Shown here piece after piece: positions 8,525 through 16,989 of a DNA stretch of 64,000 nucleotides. The stretch spans positions 310,001-374,000 of the forward strand of contig CBDCUP010000006.1 in NCBI GenBank assembly GCA_965222655.1. The letters run 5' to 3'. Position numbers and translations under genes: made by a program. The stretch is from CAUZIZ01 sp965222655. GTDB lineage: Bacteria; Acidobacteriota; UBA6911; RPQK01; JAJDTT01. The notes under the pieces are model-generated. The model searched no databases. It worked only from the letters and a program-made list of their open reading frames with translations, and was not told the origin of the DNA. Numbering within the stretch: position 1 is the stretch's first letter; each line of letters begins with the position of its first letter.

Positions 8525-9856
8525 ATGACCGCTTCTGAAACCCGAGAACATCACGACGTCCTGGTGATTGGGGGCGGTCCGGCCGGCTCGACAGCGGCTG
8601 CTATCCTGGCGGAAAAAGGCAGGGACGTCCTGGTCCTGGAGCGGGAAAAATTCCCACGCTATAGCGTGGGTGAGTCCCTGATGCCCTACTGCTATTTCAC
8701 CCTCGAGCGCCTGGGGGTGGTGGATCGGCTCAAGACCTCCCAGTTTCCAAAAAAGTACAGCGTTCAATTCGTTTCCCTCTCGGGAGAAGTCTCTCAGCCC
8801 TTCTACTTCTTTCAACACCTGAAGCACGAGGCCTCCACGACCTGGCAGGTGCTGCGAAGTGAGTTTGATCAGATGCTGCTCGACAATGCGCGCAGCAAAG
8901 GAGCCTCCGTGCTCGAGGAGACGACCGCAACGGGGCTCCTCTACCAGGATGGAGCCGTAACAGGGGTCCGGACCGTTGACAAATCGGGAGTGACTCGCGA
9001 ATTCTCCTCTCCCATGACCGTCGATGCCACTGGGCGTGCGGCCTTCTCGGCCAACCAGAACCACTGGCGAATCCGGGACGAACACCTCAACAGGACTGCA
9101 ATCTGGACCTACTACGAGGGAGCCCTTCGCGATCCTGGCCTGGATGAGGGTGCCACCACCATAGCGTATCTGCCCGAGAAGGGTTGGTTCTGGTACATCC
9201 CCCTGGCGAACAATGTGGTGAGCGTGGGGCTGGTCGCAGAGAAGCAATACCTCTTCAAACAAGAGCGGGAGCCCGCCGCAATCTTCGAGCGAGAGATCGG
9301 CAATAACCCCTGGATCAAGGAGCACCTGGCTGTCGGACAGCGCAGTGGTCCCTTTCGAGTCACCGGAGACTACTCCTATCGGTCGAGATACTCGGCAGCC
9401 GACGGTCTGATCCTGGTGGGCGATTCCTTTGCCTTCCTCGATCCGGTCTTCTCCTCCGGTGTTTTTCTCGCTCTGAAGAGTGGCGAATGGGCGGCTGATG
9501 CGGTAGATGAGGCCCTTCGGGCCAACGACTTCTCCGCGGCTCGGTTCCAACAGTATGGCGCCCACCTCTGCCAGGGAATCGAGGCCATGCGAAAACTGGT
9601 GTACGCGTTCTATGACAAGGAGTTCAGCTTCCGCCGACTCATGAAAACCCATCCCGATCTGAGGGGTGATCTAACGGACTGCCTCATCGGCAACCTGTTC
9701 AGAGACTTCGGCCGGCTCTTTCAGGCCACCGCAGAACTCGTGCCACTGCCCGATCCTCTGAGTCACGGTCAGGCCCTGCTGAGTCGAGGCGGAATGCGGC
9801 CACGGGCTGATTCGGCCTCGCAAGCCGAAACTGCAGCCGATCCCTCCCCAGTTTAG
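8525..9856 (+). CDS. FAD-dependent oxidoreductase, tryptophan-halogenase-like
   Basis: A 443-residue flavoprotein. The N-terminal FAD-binding motif is VIGGGPAGSTAA (dinucleotide glycines near 16-21), followed by FPRYSVGESLMP, typical of the flavin halogenase/geranylgeranyl-reductase-like superfamily. GWFWYIPL near residue 220 matches the W-x-W-x-I-P motif used as a mark of flavin-dependent halogenases. It could halogenate an aromatic ring or desaturate an acyl chain; the many non-halogenating relatives make the substrate uncertain. ATG 8525 is taken; GTG 8522 is a 1-codon longer alternative. It begins 6 bases after the radical SAM gene. Confidence 0.82.
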   Translation: MTASETREHHDVLVIGGGPAGSTAAAILAEKGRDVLVLEREKFPRYSVGESLMPYCYFTLERLGVVDRLKTSQFPKKYSVQFVSLSGEVSQPFYFFQHLKHEASTTWQVLRSEFDQMLLDNARSKGASVLEETTATGLLYQDGAVTGVRTVDKSGVTREFSSPMTVDATGRAAFSANQNHWRIRDEHLNRTAIWTYYEGALRDPGLDEGATTIAYLPEKGWFWYIPLANNVVSVGLVAEKQYLFKQEREPAAIFEREIGNNPWIKEHLAVGQRSGPFRVTGDYSYRSRYSAADGLILVGDSFAFLDPVFSSGVFLALKSGEWAADAVDEALRANDFSAARFQQYGAHLCQGIEAMRKLVYAFYDKEFSFRRLMKTHPDLRGDLTDCLIGNLFRDFGRLFQATAELVPLPDPLSHGQALLSRGGMRPRADSASQAETAADPSPV

Positions 9857-9867
9857 TGGTGTAAGGC

Positions 9868-10320
9868 ATGGCATACGAGTTCAGGCTGGTGCGAGTGATT
9901 CAGTTCGTGGACACGGACATGGCGGGGATCGTCCACTTCGCCAATTTCTTCCGGTATATGGAGGAAACCGAGCATGCTTTCTATCGTTCGCTCGGCCTGG
10001 ACGTCCACCCCAGAGACGGCAGCCGCAGACTGGGCTGGCCGCGAGTTCGTGCCGAGTGCGACTACAAACACCCTCTGCGCTTCGACGACCAGGTCGAGGT
10101 TCACCTCCTGGTTCAGGAGAAGAGGGAGAAATCGCTGAGCTACCTTTTTCTCTTCAACAAGCACACAGAGGAAGGAACTCAGGAAGTAGCCAGGGGCTCG
10201 CTTACCGTCGTCTGTGCCGACGTCACACAGCCAGGAGGCAAGATGGTTTCGGTTCCGATTCCAGCGCTGATTGCCGCGAAGATCGAAGTCGCACCCCAGC
10301 AGCGTCCGATTCGAAGCTGA
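9868..10320 (+). CDS. Acyl-CoA thioesterase, 4HBT hotdog family
   Basis: A 150-residue single hotdog-fold protein, the usual length for 4-hydroxybenzoyl-CoA thioesterase/YbgC-type enzymes. The active-site region FVDTDMAGIVHFANFFRYME contains the conserved Asp and the hydrophobic helix that contacts the thioester; RAECDYKHPLRFDDQVEV matches the following beta strands. It would release an acid from CoA or a carrier protein. It lies 11 bases downstream of the halogenase-like gene and 6 bases upstream of the ligase, inside the same operon. Confidence 0.85.
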   Translation: MAYEFRLVRVIQFVDTDMAGIVHFANFFRYMEETEHAFYRSLGLDVHPRDGSRRLGWPRVRAECDYKHPLRFDDQVEVHLLVQEKREKSLSYLFLFNKHTEEGTQEVARGSLTVVCADVTQPGGKMVSVPIPALIAAKIEVAPQQRPIRS

Positions 10321-10326
10321 TCGCCC

Positions 10327-11631
10327 ATGGGTACCGTCGACAAGGGCCCACCACCCTTTCCGAACAGGAGCAAGATTGAGGCCCAGCAGCTTTCGAAGCT
10401 CAATAGTCTGCTCTCTCTGCTGATCTCGGATAGTGTCTTTTACTCGGGCAAGATCAAACAGGCAGGACTCAGCCCTGGCTTGGGTAGTCTCCAGGACTTC
10501 TTCAGCCTCATGCCGTTTACCCTCAAAGAGGAGCTGGTTCGGGACCAGGCAACCCACCCGCCCTACGGAACGAATTTGACCTTCCCTCTGGAGCGATACA
10601 GCCGCTTATGTCAGACGAGCGGCACTACCGGCGCCCCACTGCGCTGGTTGGATACCCCGGAGAGCTGGCAGTGGATGTTGGACAACTGGGAAACGGTTTA
10701 CCGAGCATCCGGCATCGGTCCATCCGATCGAATCTTTTTTGCCTTTTCCTTCGCTCCCTTCCTGGGCTTCTGGACCGCCTTCGACGCCGCTGCGCGGATG
10801 GGCTGTCTCTGCCTTCCAGGGGGTGGCATGAGCAGCACTGCCCGCTTACAGATCTTGCTGGATAACAAGGTCAGCGTCGTATGCTGTACGCCAACCTACG
10901 CCATAAGACTGGGTGAGATTGCGGCCAGCGAAGGGATCAAGCTGGAGCGAGCCGGAGTCAGAACCATTTTTGCTGCGGGCGAGCCGGGGGCAGGCATAGC
11001 AGCCACACGCACCCGAATCGAATCGCTCTGGCACGGTGCCCGCCTGGTAGACCAGCATGGAATGACAGAAGTGGGACCCGTGAGCTTTGGCTGTCCGCAG
11101 CAGGTCGGAGTCCTGCACATCATCGAGTCCGCCTATTTGCCGGAGGTCATCGATCCGGAGTCAGGAAACCCGGTCGGGCCAGGGGAACGAGGAGAGCTGG
11201 TGCTCACGACTCTAGGACGAACTGCCTCTCCCCTACTGCGCTATCGCACGGGTGACCTGGTAGAGAGGGCAAAGGACGCTCTCTGCGCCTGCGGGCGTTT
11301 CGACCTCGCCCTGCCCGGAGGAATCCTGGGGCGAACCGACGATATGGTGATCGTCCGAGGCGTGAACATCTTTCCCAGCGCCATCGAGGAAACACTCCGG
11401 GGAACTCCAGAAATAGCCGAGTATCGGGTCCAGGTGCGCCACGCGGATGGTCTCCACGATCTGGCCATTCAGGTCGAACCGGCGAAACCATCGTCCGACC
11501 CGGGCGAGCTGACAGCCCGCCTTCAAGAAAAACTCCGAGAAGTCCTATCCATCCGAATCCCGGTCTCGCTGGTGCCCCCGGGAACCCTGCCCAGGTTCGA
11601 GATGAAAGCCCGGCGCTGGGTTCGTCTGTGA
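10327..11631 (+). CDS. Phenylacetate-CoA ligase-like adenylate-forming enzyme
   Basis: A 434-residue ANL-superfamily enzyme of the PaaK branch, which activates a carboxylic acid as acyl-AMP and usually transfers it to CoA. ATP-binding P-loop CQTSGTTGAPLRW, the adenine/substrate region DQHGMTEVGPVSFGCPQ and the hinge/C-terminal GRTDDMVIVRGVNIFPSAIE are present, with a conserved C-terminal lysine region (MKARRW). Last gene of the four-gene operon; it presumably loads the substrate that the halogenase-like and radical SAM enzymes modify and the thioesterase releases. Confidence 0.88.
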   Translation: MGTVDKGPPPFPNRSKIEAQQLSKLNSLLSLLISDSVFYSGKIKQAGLSPGLGSLQDFFSLMPFTLKEELVRDQATHPPYGTNLTFPLERYSRLCQTSGTTGAPLRWLDTPESWQWMLDNWETVYRASGIGPSDRIFFAFSFAPFLGFWTAFDAAARMGCLCLPGGGMSSTARLQILLDNKVSVVCCTPTYAIRLGEIAASEGIKLERAGVRTIFAAGEPGAGIAATRTRIESLWHGARLVDQHGMTEVGPVSFGCPQQVGVLHIIESAYLPEVIDPESGNPVGPGERGELVLTTLGRTASPLLRYRTGDLVERAKDALCACGRFDLALPGGILGRTDDMVIVRGVNIFPSAIEETLRGTPEIAEYRVQVRHADGLHDLAIQVEPAKPSSDPGELTARLQEKLREVLSIRIPVSLVPPGTLPRFEMKARRWVRL

Positions 11632-11660
11632 GAGCCGCCATCTGACGGAGCCGTGATCTT

Positions 11661-11719
11661 CGTAGCGCGGGCACTCTTGCCCGTCGAGGACGCCGACGGG
11701 CAGGAGTGCCCGTCCTACA
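11661..11719. repeat. Palindromic repeat element B, copy B2
   Basis: GTAGCGCGGGCACTCTTGCC and the inverse GGCAGGAGTGCCCGTCCTAC, followed by CATGCGTCATCTG and motif E (GGAAGTTTCATTCTCGAATG, 11742-11769). It fills the gap between two convergent genes. Confidence 0.8.
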
Positions 11720-11837
11720 TGCGTCATCTGGTAGAGATGATGGAAGTTTCATTCTCGAATGGGGCCAGCTTTTCTAGGGGCAGGATTGACCTGGAACTTC
11801 ATCTTGCTTGCGGCTTCAGGATGTAGCCTTGGATTGC

Positions 11838-12950
11838 CTACTCGCTAGCGCCGAAGCAGTAGAGGATTCCGTCCTCTGATCCCAGGATCACGCGGCCTGC
11901 GGCCAGCGCCGGCGACGCCGAGATGGGACTCCCGGCCAGGAACTCCCAAAGCTTCTTCCCGGTCTCGAGATGGAGGACATAGAACCGCCCATCCTTGGAG
12001 CCCACGTAGACCCTGCCCGCGGCCACGGCTGGGGAAGAATCCACCCGCCCCTTCGTCGCAAAGGTCCAGAGGAGTTTCCCGGTCTCCGCTTCCAGACAGT
12101 GCACCGACTTGTCCCGTCCCCCCACCACCGCCTTACCCGCAGCCAAGGCCGCTGAAGAGTAGAAGGGAAACTTCTTCTCCGGGTGCTCATAGGACCAACG
12201 CACGCTCTTGAGCAGAAGGTCCACGCCCACCACGCGGTTCTCGAAGGTACCGAAGACGACCATGTTGTTGGCCAGGGCCGGAGACGCCCCGGTATAGGCG
12301 CCGATATCCACCGAAACCACCTGCTCCCCATCTGCGACTCGAACGCCCCGCAGCATGCCGTCACAGCCTGAGATATAGGCAATGCCGTCCGCGATTCCGG
12401 CAGTGCAGTTCAGCGGGCCATCGGTTTGGACTTGCCAGAGCAGCGCGCCATCCTGCGCCGAGAAACAGTAGAGCAGGCCATCGTAAGATCCGATCAGGAC
12501 GCGATCACCTGAGACCACGGGAGAGGCCTTGAGCTCGCCCTCCGTCTCGTGGGTCCAGATACCCTTGCCATCCTGAACCGACACGGCGTGCACGCTTCCG
12601 GCAAGATCTCCTATATAGACAATCCCCTTCTCGACACAGGGAGAGGACTCCCCAATGGCGTCGGAGGCCTCGTACTTCCAGAGCAGAGCGCCCGACTCCA
12701 CGTCCAGAGCAATAAGCTCACCGGAGACCGATCCAACGAATACTCTTCCCTCATGGACTGCTGCCGAAGACTGAATCGCCTCCCCGCAATCGTAGGTCCA
12801 CTTCACTTTGAGCTGATCGGGGATGGAAGCAGAAGAGGTCCCGCTGAGCCCGGAGCTCCCTCTGAACTGAGGCCAGTCCTCGGCCGGCGCGGAGCCACCC
12901 GGATGGAGCAGGTAGGGCGCCAGGAGCAGAAAGAGGGTTAGAAGGCGCAA
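11838..12950 (-). CDS. PQQ-like beta-propeller repeat protein, secreted
   Basis: A 370-residue protein with an N-terminal signal peptide and a mature start EDWPQFRG, the standard opening of Planctomycete/Acidobacterial PQQ-like proteins. About seven repeated blades of the form GxVYVGSxDGxxYxLxxxTGKxLW (for example GRVYVGSKDGRFYVLHLETG) form a quinoprotein-dehydrogenase-like propeller. Without a recognisable catalytic dehydrogenase domain it is more likely a binding or scaffold propeller in the cell envelope than an enzyme. Its start overlaps the end of the Fe-alcohol dehydrogenase gene by 13 bases, so the two are co-transcribed. Confidence 0.85.
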   Translation of the reverse strand: MRLLTLFLLLAPYLLHPGGSAPAEDWPQFRGSSGLSGTSSASIPDQLKVKWTYDCGEAIQSSAAVHEGRVFVGSVSGELIALDVESGALLWKYEASDAIGESSPCVEKGIVYIGDLAGSVHAVSVQDGKGIWTHETEGELKASPVVSGDRVLIGSYDGLLYCFSAQDGALLWQVQTDGPLNCTAGIADGIAYISGCDGMLRGVRVADGEQVVSVDIGAYTGASPALANNMVVFGTFENRVVGVDLLLKSVRWSYEHPEKKFPFYSSAALAAGKAVVGGRDKSVHCLEAETGKLLWTFATKGRVDSSPAVAAGRVYVGSKDGRFYVLHLETGKKLWEFLAGSPISASPALAAGRVILGSEDGILYCFGASE

Positions 12951-14077
12951 CGGTACACCTCGAGTGCCCCGGAGACATCCAGGGGCCGCGGATTAAATTG
13001 CGAAGCCCAGTGTTGTGCGGCTTCCTCCGCCATCACGGGGAGATCCGATTCTCGAACTCCAAGCCCCCGCAGTCCTAACGGTAGGTTGCCGCAAGCGATC
13101 AGCTGCTCCAGACGCTGGGATAAAGAGATCACTCTAGGTTTGGACGAGTTCTGGCTCGAAAAGTTGAGGAGCTCGCTGTAGTCGTCCCCGGAGGCCGGCT
13201 GGTTCCAGCGCACGACGTGTGGAAGCAGGAGAGCGATGGCAACCCCGTGTGTGGTTCCGTAACGCGCCGAGAGAGGATTGGCGCAGGCATGAGCAGCGCC
13301 GACCATGGAGTTCTCGATGGCGCAGCCGGCGAAATAGGCTCCCAGCTGCATCGCACCTCGGGCTTCGATGTCGTCAGGATGGGACAGAACTCTCTCGTAG
13401 TTCGCTTCGAGCAGCCTCCAGGCCTCGCGAGAAAAACAAGCCGACAGTTCGGTCCGTTTCCTGCTGACATAGGTCTCGACTGCATGAGCAACGGCATCAA
13501 ATCCGGAGACCGCAGTTACCTGGGCGGGCTGGGAGAGCGTCAAAGCCGGGTCGAGGATGGCGACGCGAAAAGCCGCTTTGGGGTCACCACACGCCATCTT
13601 GAGGTGCGTCTCTGAGTCCGAGATCACCGCATAGGACTGGGCTTCGCTCCCGGTTCCCGCCGTCGTGGGAATCCCGATCATCGGAAGCATCGGGCGCTGG
13701 GCGTGGCCATAACCCCGATAGTCCTTCATTTCGCCACCGTTGGTCAGGAGAAAATTGATCCCCTTGGCGCAATCCAACGAGCTGCCTCCTCCGAGACCTA
13801 TGATGGAGTCGACCCCTAGAGGCTCAGCGAAGCGAAAACCCCGCTCTACCATGACCGAATCAGGGTCGGCTTCGAAGTCCTGGAACAGAGTGGCTTCAAC
13901 TCCCGCCTCCACCAAGACGCCCATTGCCCCCTCGGCATGACCAACCTGGACTAGACCCGGGTCCGCTACCAGTAGAGTCCGTGTGAACTCGAACTCTCCG
14001 GCCAGCACCCCCAGATTGTTGAGCGCGCCCTCACCAAAGACCAATCGGGTTCGCGGCTCGAAAACGAAAGACTTCAT
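12938..14077 (-). CDS. Iron-containing alcohol dehydrogenase
   Basis: A 379-residue group III (Fe-dependent) alcohol dehydrogenase. The NAD(P)-binding GGGSSLDCAKGINF, the GIPTTAGTGSEAQSYAV segment and the metal ligands (Asp and His in GFDAVAHAVE, His in GAAHACANPLSARYGTTHG) are all visible. ATG at 14077 is preferred over the upstream 14122 because it starts the family-typical MKSFVFEPRTRLVFGEG and has a GGGGA ribosome site. It would interconvert an alcohol and an aldehyde or ketone; the substrate is not predictable. It lies upstream of, and overlaps, the PQQ-like gene. Confidence 0.88.
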   Translation of the reverse strand: MKSFVFEPRTRLVFGEGALNNLGVLAGEFEFTRTLLVADPGLVQVGHAEGAMGVLVEAGVEATLFQDFEADPDSVMVERGFRFAEPLGVDSIIGLGGGSSLDCAKGINFLLTNGGEMKDYRGYGHAQRPMLPMIGIPTTAGTGSEAQSYAVISDSETHLKMACGDPKAAFRVAILDPALTLSQPAQVTAVSGFDAVAHAVETYVSRKRTELSACFSREAWRLLEANYERVLSHPDDIEARGAMQLGAYFAGCAIENSMVGAAHACANPLSARYGTTHGVAIALLLPHVVRWNQPASGDDYSELLNFSSQNSSKPRVISLSQRLEQLIACGNLPLGLRGLGVRESDLPVMAEEAAQHWASQFNPRPLDVSGALEVYRCAF

Positions 14078-14256
14078 GATTCCCCGCTGACTCGGCGTCG
14101 ACCGCTCCAGAGCGGCCCCCACTCGGTAACTTTCAAGCCCCGTAGGTTAACATGAAACGACTCTCAAACCCGGCAGAAGGTACGAGGGAAACCCCACTTA
14201 GAGCTTGCGAGCAAGGCCTTCTATGTGTTGCAATTACAGTGGGTCGACAGAGCGAC

Positions 14257-14505
14257 ATGGGAGAATCGACGCGTAGACGGGCACTCTATTTCGTACTGAT
14301 AGCTCTCTACCTGCTGCACAACGATCTTTGGCTTTGGAATAATCCGCGACTGCTGGTGGGAATACCGGTGGGCTTGGCTTACCACGTAGGTTTCTGTGTC
14401 GCCGCCTCATTATTGATGCTAGCCTTGGTACGTTATGCCTGGCCCCGTCATCTGGCAACCGAGCACGGGCAGGGTGATCCCGTCTGCGGTAGGGAGTTAT
14501 CTTGA
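14257..14505 (+). CDS. Small membrane protein, DUF3311-like
   Basis: An 82-residue protein with two membrane helices (ALYFVLIALYLLHNDLWLW and GLAYHVGFCVAASLLMLALV), matching the size and layout of DUF3311 proteins. These are commonly encoded directly upstream of sodium:solute symporters, as here. ATG 14257 is chosen because the longer frame from 14152 adds 35 residues of poor composition. Function unknown; probably an accessory subunit of the symporter. Confidence 0.65.
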   Translation: MGESTRRRALYFVLIALYLLHNDLWLWNNPRLLVGIPVGLAYHVGFCVAASLLMLALVRYAWPRHLATEHGQGDPVCGRELS

Positions 14506-14726
14506 AGCTTGGGAAACTACTTTTTTGCTTCCTCTCTGTTTTGACCCTTACCAGCTTGGCCTCAACCCAGCGGCACCTCGTTCGAGATCGTGAATGTCTG
14601 GGTGGCGCTCGATAGTACCAGGATCGGACCGAAGTCATACGGTCGTGGTGTACTATTTCTGCCGTAGTAGTAGTCTAGGATGAGTCTGCTGACAGGCGCC
14701 CGCCATCGTCAGACGAAGATTGGCCT

Positions 14727-16187
14727 GTGATCATTGCTGTTATCTTCGTCTATCTCGCCGTAGTGCTCGCAATAGGCGCACTCAGTCACCGTCTGTTTCG
14801 TGGTACGGGCGAAGACTATTTCGTGGCGACTCGGACCATCGGCCCCTTCATCTTGCTGATGTCCCTCTTCGGCACCCACATGACGGCTTTCGCCTTGCTC
14901 GGAGCCTCGGGCGAGGCCTACCACGCGGGTATTGGGGTCTTTACCCTGATGGCGTCGTCTTCGGCTCTGATCATCCCCAGCGTCTTTTTCTTCATAGGTA
15001 CTCGTCTCTGGTGGCTGGGCAAAAAGCACGGCTACATCACGCAGGTCCAATACTTCCGGGAACGCTGGGATTCCGACCGGCTGGGACTGGTTCTCTTCAT
15101 CGTCCTGGTGGGCCTGATCATTCCCTATGTCTTGATCGGTGTGATGGCTGGGGGGCTGACTTTGAACCAGATCACAGAGGGTCAGATCCCGGAATGGCTG
15201 GGTGGCCTGGTTGTCTGTGGCGTGGTCCTCAGCTACGTCTCCTCCAGCGGCTTGAGGGCAACGGCTTGGGTCAACACCTTTCAGACCCTGGTCTTCATGC
15301 TGTTGGGAGCTGTGGCCTTCGTCTTCATCGTTCGAAAGCTGGGCGGCCTTTCCGCAGCGATGGCACTGGTCGCAGAGAGCCACCCGGAGTTGCTCATCAG
15401 AGGAGATCTGATCTCTCCCATGAAGCTCCTCACCTATACCTGCATTCCGCTCTCGGTTGGGATGTTCCCCCACATGTTCATGCACTGGCTGTCTGCCCGT
15501 CGAGCCGAGTCGTTTCGCTATCCGCTGGTCTTCTATCCCCTGTGTATTGCCGCAGTCTGGGTGCCCAGTGTCCTGTTGGGAATCATGGGGCGCATCGACT
15601 TCCCGGAACTGAAGGGTGCCGCCGCCAACTCGGTCCTGGTCAAGATGATTGGCCTCTACGCGCCAGAATTGCTGGTGGGCCTCCTGGGGGCGGGTGTCCT
15701 GGCCGCGGTGATGTCCTCATTGGACTCCCAGTTCCTGGCCCTGGGAAGCATGTTTACCCAAGATATCGTCAAGCACTACCGATTCCACAACCGCATGACG
15801 GAGAAGCAGCAAGTGCTCGCCGGCAGACTGTTTGTGATTGGGATCGTCCTTCTCATCTACGGGCTTTCGCTAGTAGCCGAGCGCTCCATCTTCAAGCTGG
15901 GAGTCTGGTCCTTTACGGGTTTTGCCTCTCTCTTTCCGGTGGTGGCAGCGGCCTTGTTCTGGAAACGGAGCACCAAATATGGCGCTCTCGGTTCCGTTCT
16001 CAGCGTCGTGGTTTTGTGGAGCTACTTCTTCATGCGCGGTTGGGAGTCACCTGGATACACTGTAGGAGACACCGGTGTCATGGCGGTCGCAGTCATCCTA
16101 CCCATATCGGCGCTCGTCATGGTCGTTGTCTCCTTGCTGACCAATCCACCCAAACGCTCCATCATCGCGAGGTTCTTCCCGGAATAG
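14727..16187 (+). CDS. Sodium:solute symporter (SSS family)
   Basis: A 486-residue polytopic protein with about 13 hydrophobic segments, starting at GTG 14727. ATRTIGPFILLMSLFGTHM, the GKKHGYITQVQYFRERW loop and GAGVLAAVMSSLDSQFLALG (the Na+-site serines of TM8) are characteristic of the SSF/PutP-type family (COG0591). It would take up a small organic solute with sodium. The adjacent DUF3311-like protein strengthens the assignment to the DUF3311-associated subgroup. Confidence 0.9.
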   Translation: MIIAVIFVYLAVVLAIGALSHRLFRGTGEDYFVATRTIGPFILLMSLFGTHMTAFALLGASGEAYHAGIGVFTLMASSSALIIPSVFFFIGTRLWWLGKKHGYITQVQYFRERWDSDRLGLVLFIVLVGLIIPYVLIGVMAGGLTLNQITEGQIPEWLGGLVVCGVVLSYVSSSGLRATAWVNTFQTLVFMLLGAVAFVFIVRKLGGLSAAMALVAESHPELLIRGDLISPMKLLTYTCIPLSVGMFPHMFMHWLSARRAESFRYPLVFYPLCIAAVWVPSVLLGIMGRIDFPELKGAAANSVLVKMIGLYAPELLVGLLGAGVLAAVMSSLDSQFLALGSMFTQDIVKHYRFHNRMTEKQQVLAGRLFVIGIVLLIYGLSLVAERSIFKLGVWSFTGFASLFPVVAAALFWKRSTKYGALGSVLSVVVLWSYFFMRGWESPGYTVGDTGVMAVAVILPISALVMVVVSLLTNPPKRSIIARFFPE

Positions 16188-16285
16188 TCCTCCTCGAGTT
16201 CCATGGACCTCTCACTTATTTGACGTCCAGCCGTACACTGGATATGGTTTTCATATGAAGACTACGCTCGTTATCCAACCTGACG

Positions 16286-16407
16286 CTTAACAGTCTCGGA
16301 ATTTCAATCAAGTGAGCTGTTCTCTGAGACCGCCCTTTCGTCACAGCCGGGGTGTCCCGAAACAGCCTTTTACGGCCTTGGCCGTCGGCACGAAGTGCCT
16401 ACTTAAA
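16286..16407. repeat. 122-bp identical copy of the aquaporin 3' end
   Basis: These 122 bases are, read by eye, identical to the reverse complement of 57228-57349. The copy includes the last codons of the aquaporin gene (LNSLGISIK and its TGA at about 16312) and the downstream hairpins ACGGCCTTGGCCGT and GGCACGAAGTGCC. No other part of an aquaporin gene is present here. It occupies the gap between the symporter and repeat A2. Confidence 0.9.
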
Positions 16408-16774
16408 TGAAACTGGAATGTAGTTACAAGTTCTTGGGAGTACGTCCTTACGCCAAGGGCGTTACTGCGAGTAGCCCAGGGTTGGCGATGCGGAGCGAAG
16501 CGAGCTACCCTGGGTCTAGGTCGCACGAAAAAAGTGCGCTACCCCAAAGGGGTTATTGCCGACCGGAAACGCTTTGGCAATAACACTTTCAGTGTAGAAG
16601 AGGCTGGCGCGTCTTAAACCCAGGGTAGCTCGCTTCGCTCCGCATCGCCAACCCTTATAGTTGGGAAGGTACTGAGATCGGGAAGATGGGAGCGGCAAGT
16701 AGCCGTAGCCGCCTTTCTTTCTTTTTTGCTACTTTTTTCTTTCTTTGTGGAAGGTGTGGATGGTGTGCAAAAGT

Positions 16775-16955
16775 GTGGAGTCGGGAGCTCGATAGTCGAC
16801 TCCCAGGACGCTCGGGTCCGTCACGAATGCCAACCCTTATCGGGAGGACGATTAAGCCCAGACTTTCGGACGGACCCTGGGCCGGATTTGGACGAATACT
16901 CAGATGCTGTCCGCTCAGGAGGACTTCTATAAGGAATTCGCCGCCCCCGGTTTGC
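16775..16955 (+). ncRNA. Bridge RNA of IS110 copy 1
   Basis: A 5' hairpin (GGGAG 16783 / CTCCC 16800) is followed by a target-binding loop closed by a perfect 9-bp stem, GGGTCCGTC (16814-16822) / GACGGACCC (16869-16877). Inside, GCCAACCCT (16829-16837) equals the left target half plus core, and AGCCCAG (16855-16861) is the inverse of CTGGGCT, the core plus right target half. A second, donor loop (stem CGAAT 16893 / ATTCG 16936) carries CTCAGATG (16899-16906), equal to the element's right end at 18315-18322. It also carries CTATAAG (16927-16933), the inverse of CTTATAG at the left end. Layout and order are those known for the IS621 bridge RNA. Transcript ends are approximate. Confidence 0.85.
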
Positions 16956-16989
16956 GTCCGACGAAACACCAGAGAAGGGGAGAGGAGCC

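Noticed and set aside
7478..9652. 724-codon open frame on the minus strand
   Set aside because: It lies antisense to the clearly coding radical SAM and halogenase-like genes and has no recognisable motif; codon structure follows the plus strand.
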